Below the pieces are notes generated by a model. The model did not search any database. It worked only from the letters and a program-made list of their open reading frames with translations, and was not told where the DNA came from. A stretch of DNA of 23,542 nucleotides from an uncultured Eubacteriales bacterium (GTDB lineage Bacteria > Bacillota > Clostridia > Oscillospirales > Oscillospiraceae). Made by a program: the position numbers and the translations under genes. The stretch covers positions 1 through 23,542 of the forward strand of contig UQQF01000031.1 of NCBI GenBank assembly GCA_900543085.1, in the 5' to 3' direction. This document shows, one piece after another, positions 15,933-23,542 of this stretch (the stretch's first letter is position 1; every line of letters starts with the position of its first letter).

Positions 15933-16634
15933 ATGAACAACAAAAAAGCGCTTGTAATTGAAGACGATAAGAACATAGCCGAGCTGCTCAGGCTCTATCT
16001 GGAAAAGGACGGCTTCGAGGTCAGCATCGCCTCCGACGGCGGACAGGGACTGCGCCTCGCCGGCGAGGTCGAGCCGGACGTCATACTCCTGGACATCATG
16101 CTGCCCGTCATGGACGGCTGGCAGGTCTGCAAGGAGATACGCCGCAACTCGCAGGTGCCCATAATAATGCTCACCGCCAAGGGCGAGACCTTCGACAAGG
16201 TCTCCGGCCTGGAGATGGGCGCGGACGACTACGTCACCAAGCCCTTCGAGGTCAAGGAGCTTATCGCCCGCATCCACGCCGTCATGCGCCGCGCCGACGG
16301 CGCCGCGGCTCCGGTGGAGAAGAAGCTGGTCTACGACAAGCTGGTCGTGAACCTCGACAGCTATGAGCTGATCGTCGACGGCAAGAAGATAGACACCCCG
16401 CCCAAGGAGATGGAGCTGCTCTATCACCTCGCCGCCTCCCCCAACCGCGTTTTCACGCGCAACCAGCTGCTGGACGAGGTCTGGGGCTTTGACTACTTCG
16501 GCGACTCGCGCACCGTCGACGTGCACATCAAGCGCCTGCGCGAGAAGCTCGAGGGCGTCTCCGACCAGTGGTCGCTCAAGACCGTCTGGGGCGTGGGATA
16601 CAAGTTCGAGCTCAATGAGCCGGCTGAAAAATGA
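15933..16634 (+). CDS. OmpR/PhoB-family response regulator
   Basis: A 233-residue DNA-binding response regulator. The receiver domain (about 1-120) has the acidic pair D11-D12, the phosphoacceptor D54 in LLDIMLPVMDGW, T81 and K103 in VTKPF. The C-terminal winged helix (about 135-230) has LVVNLDSYELIVDGKKID, FTRNQLLDEVWGF, SRTVDVHIKRLREKLE and TVWGVGYKFE. GGAGG is 7 nt before the ATG. It overlaps the kinase gene by 4 nt, so the two form a cognate pair. With HtrA downstream the pair could be a CssRS-like secretion-stress sensor, but sequence alone does not separate this from PhoPR or VanRS types. Confidence 0.95.
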   Translation: MNNKKALVIEDDKNIAELLRLYLEKDGFEVSIASDGGQGLRLAGEVEPDVILLDIMLPVMDGWQVCKEIRRNSQVPIIMLTAKGETFDKVSGLEMGADDYVTKPFEVKELIARIHAVMRRADGAAAPVEKKLVYDKLVVNLDSYELIVDGKKIDTPPKEMELLYHLAASPNRVFTRNQLLDEVWGFDYFGDSRTVDVHIKRLREKLEGVSDQWSLKTVWGVGYKFELNEPAEK

Positions 16635-18133
16635 AGAGCATTTACTTCAAAAACTTCCTCTCCACGGCGCTGATGGTGCTGATGAGCTTCCTCATAATCG
16701 GCGTGGCGCTCATCTGCATCGGCCAGAACTTCATTATAAACTCGCACAGGGACGATATGAAGTCGAACGCCGAGACCGTCTCGCGGCTGCTGGGCACGCT
16801 CAGCGACGACGAGATGGTAAGCTGGGCGGTGCGCATAGCCCTCTCCGGCGCGTCCGAGGTGTCCGGCAACGACATCTTCCTGACCGACGCCGACGGGCTT
16901 GTGGTCTCGTGCTCGGACGACCCGGGCAAGTGCACACACATAGGCAAGAGCGTGCCGTCGGAATACATCAACTCGACGCAGACCCGGGGCGAGCTCGACA
17001 CGGTCACCGACCTTGACGGGCTGTTCCCGTCGCCGCGCTATGTCTACGCGATGCCCGTCTCCGACGGGGCGGGCTACGTGTTCGTCAGCTCGCTGCGCTC
17101 CACGATAATAGGCGCGTGGGACGCGTTCTTCTGGGTGTTCTTCGCCGTGACGCTGGCCGTGCTCTCGCTGGCGCTGGTGATGAGCCTGGTGATATCCAAA
17201 AAGCTCTCCGAGCCTCTGGACGAGATGACCGCCGCGGCGCGGCGCTTCGCCCACGGCGACTTCTCCGTGCGGGTGCGAGAGGACAAGGGCACGGACGAGC
17301 TGGCCGCGCTCACAAGCTCCTTCAACGCCATGGCCGACTCGCTCGAGCGCAGCGAGGAGCTGAGGAACGAGTTCATCGCCAACGTCTCGCACGAGCTGAA
17401 GACGCCGATGACCACCATCGCCGGCTTTGCCGACGGCATCCTCGACGGCACCATTCCCAAGGAGGAGGAGGACAAATACCTCGCCACCATCGCCGACGAG
17501 ACCCGGCGCCTCAGCCGGCTGGTGCGGCATATGCTGAGCCTCTCCCGCATGCGCAGCGAGGGCTCCGACCTCACCAAGCGGCGCGACTTTGACTTGAACG
17601 AGCTGATCATCCGCACCCTGCTGAACTTTGAGACCCGCGCCGAGGACAAGAAGCTGGACATGGACGTCCAGCTCCCCGAGGTGCACATGACCGTCACGGC
17701 CGACCCGGACTCCATCACGCAGGTGCTTTACAACCTGCTGGACAACGCCGTCAAGTTCGCCGACGAGGGCAGCACGATAACCGTCGCGCTCTGGAAGCAG
17801 AACGGCAAGGCCTACGTCTCCGTCAAGGATCACGGCGACACCATACCGGCGGACGACCTGCCGCTGGTGTTCGACCGCTTCCACAAGTCCGACCGCTCCC
17901 GCAGCAAGGACAGGGACGGCGTGGGTCTGGGCCTCTATCTGGTCAAGAGCATACTTGACGCCCACAACGAGGACATAGCGGTCACCAGCTCCGACGGCAC
18001 GACGGAATTCGTCTTCACGCTCACTCTCGCCAGAGAGAAGCCGAAGGCGGCCTCCGCCCGCAAGAGAGCGGCCAACGGCAAGCAGGCTCCGGAAAAAAGC
18101 GCGCCCAGGGACGAGGGCGCACAGCAGCAGTAG
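16631..18133 (+). CDS. Membrane sensor histidine kinase
   Basis: A 500-residue kinase: TM1 (about 11-33), an extracytoplasmic domain of about 125 residues, TM2 (about 160-188), HAMP (about 190-240), HisKA with phosphoacceptor H254 in NVSHELKTPM, and a HATPase domain with N-box NLLDNAVKFADEG, F-box FDRFHKSDRS and G2 box GVGLGLYLVKS. The G1 box reads DHGDTIP, so the usual second glycine is aspartate, a variant seen in some Clostridia kinases. After the catalytic domain comes a 33-residue lysine/alanine-rich low-complexity tail. It is translationally coupled to the regulator by an ATGA overlap. The signal is unknown. Confidence 0.94.
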   Translation: MKSIYFKNFLSTALMVLMSFLIIGVALICIGQNFIINSHRDDMKSNAETVSRLLGTLSDDEMVSWAVRIALSGASEVSGNDIFLTDADGLVVSCSDDPGKCTHIGKSVPSEYINSTQTRGELDTVTDLDGLFPSPRYVYAMPVSDGAGYVFVSSLRSTIIGAWDAFFWVFFAVTLAVLSLALVMSLVISKKLSEPLDEMTAAARRFAHGDFSVRVREDKGTDELAALTSSFNAMADSLERSEELRNEFIANVSHELKTPMTTIAGFADGILDGTIPKEEEDKYLATIADETRRLSRLVRHMLSLSRMRSEGSDLTKRRDFDLNELIIRTLLNFETRAEDKKLDMDVQLPEVHMTVTADPDSITQVLYNLLDNAVKFADEGSTITVALWKQNGKAYVSVKDHGDTIPADDLPLVFDRFHKSDRSRSKDRDGVGLGLYLVKSILDAHNEDIAVTSSDGTTEFVFTLTLAREKPKAASARKRAANGKQAPEKSAPRDEGAQQQ

Positions 18134-18234
18134 GAAATACATTACCAATTCCACGTTCACAAAATGTTTGGTTTTTATTCATAGCCAAAACAAATTTGTA
18201 CCGTAATATTAAATTGCTTCAGGGGGTAAGCTTC

Positions 18235-19611
18235 ATGGACGAAGAAAGAAAGAGACGCCTTTCCGAGTGGTACGGCACTCCGTTGGGCGCCGACCCCGTG
18301 GGGCAAACCGAAGAAACTGAGGGAGCGGCACCCCTTTCCGAACAAATACCTCCCCGCTGCTCCCCCGGTTCCTCCCCCGACGACGGGCAACCGCACTGGG
18401 GCGAGGAGACCGTTCCGCGCCGGAAAAAGCACATCGGCGCGAGGATAGCCGGGATATGCGCGCTTGTGGTTGTGATAATCGCCGCCTCCGCGCTGCTGTT
18501 TTCAAACGGAGACATGACGCTCCCGCCCATAAACACCGGAAACGGCGGGATGGACGCCTACGACGACTACCGCGACTACTTCGCCGGCTACTATGACAAC
18601 GCCGGTGAGAGCGGGCAGTGGACGTCCTCGATGCCCCGCGCGGAGACCGGCACCGGCGTAACGGTCGCGCTCACGCCCAGACCAGAGGGCGACGCACTCT
18701 CGCTCAGCGAGGTGTATGACCGCTGCGCAAGCTCCGTGGTCGCCATCACCAGCAGCACGGAGGACGGGCGCTATCTCTGGGGCACCGGCATAATCATGAC
18801 GGCCGACGGCTATATACTCACCAACGCGCACGTGCTTGAAGGCTCCAGCGAGGCCACCGTGACGCTCTGGGACGACAGGGAGTTCACGGCCAGCCTGGTA
18901 GGCGCCGACAGTGCCAGCGACGTCGCCGTTATCAAGATCAACGCCGTTGGACTGCCCGTAGCGGAGTTCTGCGAGGACTCCGTCAGCGTGGGCGAGAGCG
19001 TGGCCGCGATAGGCAACCCGCTCGGCCCCGAGCTGCGCGGCACCATGACGGACGGCATAATCTCCGCGCTCAGCCGCGAGATCACCTACACCAGCCACCC
19101 CATGACCCTCATCCAGACCAACGTGGCCATAAACGAGGGCAACTCCGGCGGGCCGCTGCTGAATATGTACGGCCAGGTAGTGGGCATGACCAGCATGAAG
19201 CTCGTCTCCGCCTACGCCGGCTCCAGCATTGACGGCATAGGCTTCGCCATCCCGGTCAGCACGATAAAGGCCATGGCCGACGCGCTCATCGCCTACGGCG
19301 AGGTGCGCGGACGCCCGGCGCTGGGCATCACCGTGGGCACCATCCCCGCGGAGGTCGCTGAGTACTACGACATCCCCGCCGGCCTCTACGTGAACGGCGT
19401 GACCGAAGGCTCGGACGCCGAGGCTCAGGGCGTGACCGTGGGCGACATCATCGTCTCCGCCGACGGACAGCACGTCAGCGAGCTGGCCGACCTGAGCGCC
19501 ATACTGGCCGACAAGGAGGTCGGAGACAGCGTCTCGCTGGAGATCTACCGCTACGGCGGCGAGATGGCCTACGTGGACGTCCGGCTCATGGAGACCGTGG
19601 ACTTATATTGA
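18235..19611 (+). CDS. htrA: HtrA/DegP-type membrane-anchored serine protease with PDZ domain
   Basis: A 458-residue S1C protease: a cytoplasmic proline/acid-rich N-terminus of about 65 residues, one membrane anchor (about 69-90), a linker of about 65 residues, the trypsin-like domain and a single C-terminal PDZ domain (about 360-455). The catalytic triad is H199 in LTNAHVLE, D229 in SASDVAVIKI and S304 in NEGNSGGPL. It degrades or refolds misfolded proteins outside the membrane. The ATG at 18235 is preceded by AGGGGG; the in-frame ATG at 18196 has no ribosome binding site. It lies 101 nt after the kinase gene. No clear promoter is visible in the gap, so read-through from the two-component operon is possible. 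A terminator follows. Confidence 0.95.
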   Translation: MDEERKRRLSEWYGTPLGADPVGQTEETEGAAPLSEQIPPRCSPGSSPDDGQPHWGEETVPRRKKHIGARIAGICALVVVIIAASALLFSNGDMTLPPINTGNGGMDAYDDYRDYFAGYYDNAGESGQWTSSMPRAETGTGVTVALTPRPEGDALSLSEVYDRCASSVVAITSSTEDGRYLWGTGIIMTADGYILTNAHVLEGSSEATVTLWDDREFTASLVGADSASDVAVIKINAVGLPVAEFCEDSVSVGESVAAIGNPLGPELRGTMTDGIISALSREITYTSHPMTLIQTNVAINEGNSGGPLLNMYGQVVGMTSMKLVSAYAGSSIDGIGFAIPVSTIKAMADALIAYGEVRGRPALGITVGTIPAEVAEYYDIPAGLYVNGVTEGSDAEAQGVTVGDIIVSADGQHVSELADLSAILADKEVGDSVSLEIYRYGGEMAYVDVRLMETVDLY

Positions 19612-19660
19612 TACCCTTCACTCCTTTTCCATACATTTTCCCCTCTCTTATTTCGTAAGG

Positions 19661-19686
19661 AAAGGCCGCCCCCCGGGCGGCCTTTT
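19661..19686 (+). terminator. Terminator of htrA
   Basis: Arms AAAGGCCGCCC (19661-19671) and GGGCGGCCTTT (19675-19685) with a CCC loop, running into TTTTCTTATT. Confidence 0.9.
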
Positions 19687-19760
19687 CTTATTGCGCTTAT
19701 TCCTGCCCCGGCCTTCGAGCCTTGCCGGCGGGCGGAGCGCCGCCGTGTGCGCAAAGAGAT

Positions 19761-19795
19761 AAAAAACACCCCGCTCCACCGGAGCGGGGTGTTTG
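19761..19795 (-). terminator. Terminator hairpin, left copy flanking the repeat element
   Basis: Arms AACACCCCGCTCC (19765-19777) and GGAGCGGGGTGTT (19781-19793), loop ACC. On the - strand it is followed by six T (19766-19761), a classic terminator oriented for ftsH. It is almost identical to the hairpin at 20031-20060 and lies on the far side of the repeat element from ftsH. Confidence 0.85.
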
Positions 19796-20030
19796 AGACT
19801 GTCAAAAAAGGCTCTCGACGGCCTTTTTTGACAATAAAGTCCCCCGGCCGCAAGCGGCCGATGGAGACCGGCACTGCGCTCTGCGCCTCGGTTGTCCGCC
19901 AAGGGCGGACAATTCGACGCTCGCTCCGCGAAATGTATTTTCGGCGACGTACACGCCGCCGCCGAAAATGATTACAGTCCCTTTCGCGCCCACAGGGCGC
20001 GAAACTCTGCGAGGCTTTTTCGACAAACTG
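19796..20030. repeat. Five-hairpin repeat element with imperfect terminal inverted repeats
   Basis: About 235 bp with five hairpins in series: arms 19800-19812/19821-19833 (13 bp, perfect), 19845-19850/19855-19860, 19892-19900/19904-19912 (9 bp, perfect), 19937-19946/19960-19969 (10 bp) and 19982-19991/19995-20004 (10 bp, perfect). The ends are imperfect inverted repeats: the first 20 nt match the reverse complement of the last 20 at 15 positions. The right part (19935-20029) is 92/95 identical to positions 18-112. No transposase is present, which suggests a non-autonomous, MITE- or REP-like element. Its boundaries are set here by the flanking terminators. Confidence 0.75.
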
Positions 20031-20061
20031 AAACACCCCGCTCCACGGAGCGGGGTGTTTT
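20031..20061. terminator. Terminator hairpin, right copy, next to ftsH
   Basis: Arms AAACACCCCGCTCC (20031-20044) and GGAGCGGGGTGTTT (20047-20060), loop AC. T tracts occur on both sides (TTTT on +, TTT on -), so it can act in both directions. It starts 10 nt beyond the ftsH stop. Confidence 0.85.
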
Positions 20062-20070
20062 CGTATTCTC

Positions 20071-21927
20071 TCAGCACTTGCCGAGTATGTCCATGAACTC
20101 CTCGCCGGTGATGGTCTCCTTTTCGAGGAGGTATCCGGCCAGGCGGTGGAGCGCGCCCTCATTGGCCTTGAGGATCTCGACGGCCTTCTGGTGCTGGCGC
20201 TTGACGAGGGCGATGACGGCCTCGTCTATCTCGCCGGCAGTCTTCTCGCTGCACGCGAGCGAGCTGTCGCCGCCGAGGTACTTGTTGGACTGGACTTCCA
20301 GCGCGACCATGTCGAACCTATCGCTCATGCCGTAGCGGGTGAGCATGGCTCGGGCGAGCTTGGTGGCCTGCTCTATGTCGTTGCTGGCGCCGGTGGAGAT
20401 GCTGCCGAAGATGACCTCCTCGGCCGCGCGTCCGCCGGTGAGGGTGGCGATCTTGTTCTCGATCTCCTCGCGACTCATGAGCACGCGGTCGCCCTCGTCG
20501 ACCTGCATGGTGTAGCCCAGCGCGCCGGAGGTGCGCGGGACGATGGTTATCTTGGTGACCGGGGCGCTCTCCGTCTGCTTGGCGGCGACGAGGGCGTGGC
20601 CGATCTCGTGGTAGGCGACGGTGCGCTTGTCCTTCTCGCTGAGCACGGCGTTCTTGCGCTGCGCGCCGGCGATGACGGTCTCCACGCTCTCCTCCAGGTC
20701 GCTCTGGTCGACTATCTGCCTGCCCATCTTGACCGCGCGCAGAGCCGCCTCGTTGATGATGTTGGCCAGCTCGGCGCCGGAAGCGCCGCTGGTGGCGCGG
20801 GCGATGGCCCGGAGGTCGACGTCGCCGCTCATGCGCACGTCCCTGGCGTGGACCTTGAGTATGGCCTCGCGCCCGGCCAGGTCGGGAAGCTCCACGGGGA
20901 TGCGGCGGTCGAAGCGGCCGGGGCGCAGCAGCGCGGGGTCAAGGCTCTCGGGGCGGTTGGTGGCGGCGAGGATGACGACGCCCTTGGTGGCGTCAAAGCC
21001 GTCCATCTCGGCGAGCAGCTGGTTGAGCGTCTGCTCGCGCTCGTCGTTGCCTCCCACGCCGCCGCTGTCGCGCTTTTTGCCGATGGTGTCTATCTCGTCG
21101 ATGAACACGATGCACGGCGCCTTCTCCCCGGCCTGCTTGAACAGGTCGCGGACCTTGGCCGCGCCCATGCCGACGAACATCTCGACGAACTCACTGCCGG
21201 AGATGGAGAAGAAGGGCACGTGCGCCTCGCCGGCCACCGCGCGGGCGAGCAGGGTCTTGCCGGTGCCCGGAGGACCGACAAGCAGCGCGCCCTTGGGCAG
21301 CTTGGCGCCTATCTCGGCGTATTTCTGCGGGTTGTGCAGGAAGTCGACGATCTCCTTGAGCGCCTCCTTGGCCTCGTCCTGACCGGCCACGTCGGCAAAG
21401 GTCTTGCCCGTCTCCGTCTCGGCGTAGATCTTCGCGCCGGACTTGCCGAAGCTCATGCTGAGCATGCCGTTGCCGTTTGTCATCTTCTTTATCATGTAGC
21501 TGTAGAACAGCGAGCCGATGCCGAAGATGAGCACCATGGGCAGTATCCACGTCAGGAAAAAGCTCAGCAGCGGGGAGTTCTGCGTGGGTATTTCGTTGGA
21601 GAACTTTATCTCCGGCTCGGCCTCGAGCAGGCGGTTCACGAGGTCGATGTCAGGGAAGATGCCCGTCTTGTAGATCTGTTCCTGGCCGCTGCTGTCCGTG
21701 GCTATGAAGATGATCTGCTCGTTGTCGGACTCGTAGGCGACCTCCTGCACCTGGCCGTTGTCCACCATGTTCAGGAAGTCGTTGTATCCCACCTCCGTCA
21801 CCTGCCGCTGGAGCATGGACGGGAAAAGCAGGGCGTTCAGCAGTATCAGCACCAGGAGCGCGATGAGGTAATAAAACGCTATGTTTCTTCTCGGTTTGTG
21901 TTTGTCAGGGGTCGGTTCTGTGATCAT
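20071..21927 (-). CDS. ftsH: ATP-dependent membrane zinc metalloprotease FtsH
   Basis: A 618-residue AAA protease, near normal family length. It has TM1 at about 16-37, an extracytoplasmic domain of about 80 residues, TM2 at about 120-145, Walker A GPPGTGKT (218-225), pore loop FVGMGA (251-256), Walker B IVFIDEID (273-280), the SRH region [20 protein letters not shown], the zinc motif HEIGH (440-444), and the downstream aspartate in ASNDIEQAT. It degrades membrane and regulatory proteins as a hexamer. I chose ATG 21927 (MITEPTPDK) with AAAGGG 8 nt upstream; the GTG at 21936 abuts that site. It is monocistronic and divergent from the serpin gene. The promoter in the 149-nt gap is not obvious. 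Confidence 0.97.
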   Translation of the reverse strand: MITEPTPDKHKPRRNIAFYYLIALLVLILLNALLFPSMLQRQVTEVGYNDFLNMVDNGQVQEVAYESDNEQIIFIATDSSGQEQIYKTGIFPDIDLVNRLLEAEPEIKFSNEIPTQNSPLLSFFLTWILPMVLIFGIGSLFYSYMIKKMTNGNGMLSMSFGKSGAKIYAETETGKTFADVAGQDEAKEALKEIVDFLHNPQKYAEIGAKLPKGALLVGPPGTGKTLLARAVAGEAHVPFFSISGSEFVEMFVGMGAAKVRDLFKQAGEKAPCIVFIDEIDTIGKKRDSGGVGGNDEREQTLNQLLAEMDGFDATKGVVILAATNRPESLDPALLRPGRFDRRIPVELPDLAGREAILKVHARDVRMSGDVDLRAIARATSGASGAELANIINEAALRAVKMGRQIVDQSDLEESVETVIAGAQRKNAVLSEKDKRTVAYHEIGHALVAAKQTESAPVTKITIVPRTSGALGYTMQVDEGDRVLMSREEIENKIATLTGGRAAEEVIFGSISTGASNDIEQATKLARAMLTRYGMSDRFDMVALEVQSNKYLGGDSSLACSEKTAGEIDEAVIALVKRQHQKAVEILKANEGALHRLAGYLLEKETITGEEFMDILGKC

Positions 21928-22076
21928 ACGAAGCACCCTTTCAGCTGTTTGAAGTTCTGTAATGGATAAATTTTATTCCCGGGTGAGGGAATTTTCTATG
22001 GTCAGATTTTGAACAACTGGGGAACTTTTTGTGAACAAATGCGTCCGACGGTTAGTAATATAAGGGAGGCGCTGAA

Positions 22077-23297
22077 ATGAGGAAGAAGCTGGCTTTATTA
22101 TTGGCGCTTGCGCTGCTGCTCGCGCTGCCCGGCTGCGGCTCCGCAGCCGCCGGACTGCTCGATGGAGTGGAGGCTGCGCCGACGGGGGACGCGTCGGAGG
22201 CGGCGCTGCCTGCGTCGGAGTTCACGGCAAAGCTGTTCGGCGAGGTGTACGACGGCGGGGACAGCCTGATATCGCCCGTGAGCGTGCTCGCGGCGCTGGC
22301 GATGACCGAGGCGGGCGCGCGCGGCGAGACGCTTGCGCAGATGGAGGAGGCCTTCGGCGTGGACGCCGGGACGCTACGCCTGGCGCTTTCCGCGTACATG
22401 TCCGCCGTCGAGGGCACGGAGGTGAAGCTCGCAAACTCCATCTGGTTCCGCGACGACGGCACGTTTGAGCCGGAGCAGGGCTTCCTGGCCGGCTGCGCCT
22501 CCTTCTCGGGAGCGGACGTCTTCGCGCGCGAGTTCAACGACGCTGCCCGCCGCGAGATAAACGCCTGGGTCAGCGAGCACACGGACGGCATGATAGAGGA
22601 CATCCTCGACGAAATAAGCGCCGAGGCGGTCATGTACCTCGTCAACGCCCTGGCCTTCGAGGCCGACTGGGAGAGCGAGTACAAAGCCCACCAGGTGCAC
22701 GACGGCGTGTTCCATGCCCCGGACGGCGACAAGACCGCGGAGATGATGTACGGCGAGGAGCACACCTACCTCAGCGGCGAGGGCTTCACCGGCTTCATGA
22801 AGCCGTACAAGGGCGGGCGCTACGCCTTTGCGGCGCTGCTGCCGGACGGGGACGCGGGGCTTGACGGTCTGGCCGCCTCGCTCACCGGCGAGATGCTCGC
22901 CTCCGCGCTTGAAAACGCCGAGAACACGACGGTCGAGGCCGCGATGCCAGGCTTCAGCAGCGAGTACAAGGCGGAGCTGAGCGAAGCGCTCATGGCGATG
23001 GGCATGACCGACGCCTTCGACATGGAAAACGCCGACTTCACCGGCATGGGTCGCTCGGCGCTCGGCAACATCTATATAAACCGCGTGCTGCACAAGACCT
23101 TCATCGACGTGACGCCCATCGGCACACGAGCGGGTGCGGCCACGGTGGTGGAGATGAACACGGAAAGCGCGGCAATCCCGCCTGAGGAGCCCAAAAGCGT
23201 GATCCTCGACCGCCCGTTCCTCTACATGATAGTCGACACGCAGTACAATATCCCCCTCTTCATCGGCACCATGACCGGTGAGACGCTGCTTTCCTGA
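22077..23297 (+). CDS. Lipoprotein serpin (serine/cysteine protease inhibitor)
   Basis: A 406-residue serpin with a lipoprotein signal peptide (MRKKLALLLALALLLALPGC, lipobox LPGC with C20), so it is probably anchored outside the membrane. Serpin landmarks are ISPVSVLAALAMTEAGARGET near the start, LVNALAFEADWES, HKTFIDVTPIGTRAGAATV (the hinge before the reactive loop) and the C-terminal DRPFLYMIVDTQYNIPLFIG. The hinge keeps small residues at P12-P9 (AGAA), the pattern of inhibitory serpins. Counting from G349 as P15 puts P1 at E363 and P1' at S364 (inference, one residue uncertain). GGGAGG is 7 nt before the ATG. Bacterial serpins, such as those known from gut Clostridia, are thought to block host or competitor proteases. 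Confidence 0.93.
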   Translation: MRKKLALLLALALLLALPGCGSAAAGLLDGVEAAPTGDASEAALPASEFTAKLFGEVYDGGDSLISPVSVLAALAMTEAGARGETLAQMEEAFGVDAGTLRLALSAYMSAVEGTEVKLANSIWFRDDGTFEPEQGFLAGCASFSGADVFAREFNDAARREINAWVSEHTDGMIEDILDEISAEAVMYLVNALAFEADWESEYKAHQVHDGVFHAPDGDKTAEMMYGEEHTYLSGEGFTGFMKPYKGGRYAFAALLPDGDAGLDGLAASLTGEMLASALENAENTTVEAAMPGFSSEYKAELSEALMAMGMTDAFDMENADFTGMGRSALGNIYINRVLHKTFIDVTPIGTRAGAATVVEMNTESAAIPPEEPKSVILDRPFLYMIVDTQYNIPLFIGTMTGETLLS

Positions 23298-23334
23298 GGG
23301 ATTTCTTTTTGTCTTGTCAAAAAGAAACCCCTCA
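23295..23334 (+). terminator. Long hairpin overlapping the serpin stop codon
   Basis: Arms 23295-23311 and 23318-23334 (TGAGGGATTTCTTTTTG and CAAAAAGAAACCCCTCA) form a 17-bp stem with one A-C mismatch and loop TCTTGT. The T-rich part is within the stem, not after it, so it is an atypical terminator and may be part of another repeat. Confidence 0.5.
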
Positions 23335-23542
23335 GACTCCAAAGAGAAAAACGCTTTTGGTGCGGTGGTTAGGCGGGGAATAGTGTTCACCACACGGTTC
23401 GACATATATACGTTTGCATCCCTAAGATTTATGCCAGATTAGGGTGCAACCAGCTTACCCCTCTAACACATAACCACGTAAGCGCTCCGGCGCAAAGCGC
23501 AGCGCCGATCTCCATCGGCCGCTTATGGAACCCACGAAGTGC
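23335..23542. other. Non-coding end of the window
   Basis: I see no gene in these 208 nt. They contain an imperfect inverted repeat around 23416-23451 (TGCATCCCTAA against TTAGGGTGCA) and a short GC-rich repeat (GGCGC/GCGCC) near 23490-23504. No tRNA cloverleaf could be built, although GGTTCGA occurs at 23395-23401. Confidence 0.5.

Noticed and set aside
16493..18160. A 555-codon open frame on the - strand
   Set aside because: It is antisense to the histidine kinase, with no motif and no ribosome binding site; a GC-driven shadow.
20146..21969. A 607-codon open frame on the + strand
   Set aside because: It is antisense to ftsH, whose motifs are complete. The protein has no recognisable domain and only low-complexity composition.
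23361..23410. A possible tRNA because of GGTTCGA
   Set aside because: No acceptor or anticodon stems can be paired around it, and there is no CCA-compatible end.

Overview
The window is a high-GC chromosomal segment from a Gram-positive, low-GC-lineage relative, most likely a gut-type Clostridia (Oscillospirales or a neighbouring order). The reasons are AGGAGG-type ribosome binding sites, sigma-A promoters of Bacillus type, YtrA-type GntR, BlaI/M56 and YmdB families, a YhaO/YhaN-like pair, a bacterial serpin, and frequent ATA (Ile) and AGG (Arg) codons despite the high GC. The order-level assignment is inference. I see no tRNA, rRNA, CRISPR array, transposase or phage gene.

Layout. (1) Positions 1-149 hold one copy of a dispersed hairpin repeat and a + strand terminator. 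(2) 150-2650 (-) is a GntR(YtrA-type)-ABC ATPase-permease-permease operon, driven by a near-perfect promoter whose -10 box lies inside an inverted-repeat operator. (3) 2664-2872 (-) is a 56-residue YtxH-like small protein with its own terminator. (4) 2935-6810 (+) is a tight operon of ymdB, an SbcD/YhaO-type phosphoesterase and a membrane-anchored SbcC/YhaN-type ATPase. (5) 6873-7580 (+) encodes a B3/B4 (PheT editing-like) domain protein; it converges on an orphan, lower-GC membrane-protein gene (7624-8109, -). (6) 8389-11459 (+) is a single-gene MacB-like ABC ATPase/permease fusion with a very large acidic extracytoplasmic region. (7) 11483-14396 (+) is a BlaI-type repressor, an M56 (BlaR1-like) membrane metalloprotease with an unfamiliar 310-residue sensor region, and a multispanning protein of unknown function. 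Its promoter is covered by a perfect 38-bp palindrome. (8) 14421-15783 (+) encodes a CLC transporter with a non-canonical filter like that of fluoride-type CLCs. (9) 15830-19686 (+) encodes an OmpR-type response regulator, its histidine kinase and an HtrA-type protease. (10) 19765-20060 is a five-hairpin repeat element flanked by two near-identical terminators. (11) ftsH (-) and a lipoprotein serpin (+) are transcribed divergently; the window ends in 245 bp of non-coding, hairpin-rich DNA.

Together the genes suggest a locus rich in cell-envelope sensing and protein quality control. It has two drug- or stress-type ABC systems, a proteolysis-triggered repressor circuit, a two-component system next to HtrA, FtsH, and a surface protease inhibitor. 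No gene cluster here is clearly a new defence or biosynthetic system. The most unusual items are the dispersed hairpin element that sits beside terminators and the BlaI/M56 circuit with an unfamiliar sensor domain.
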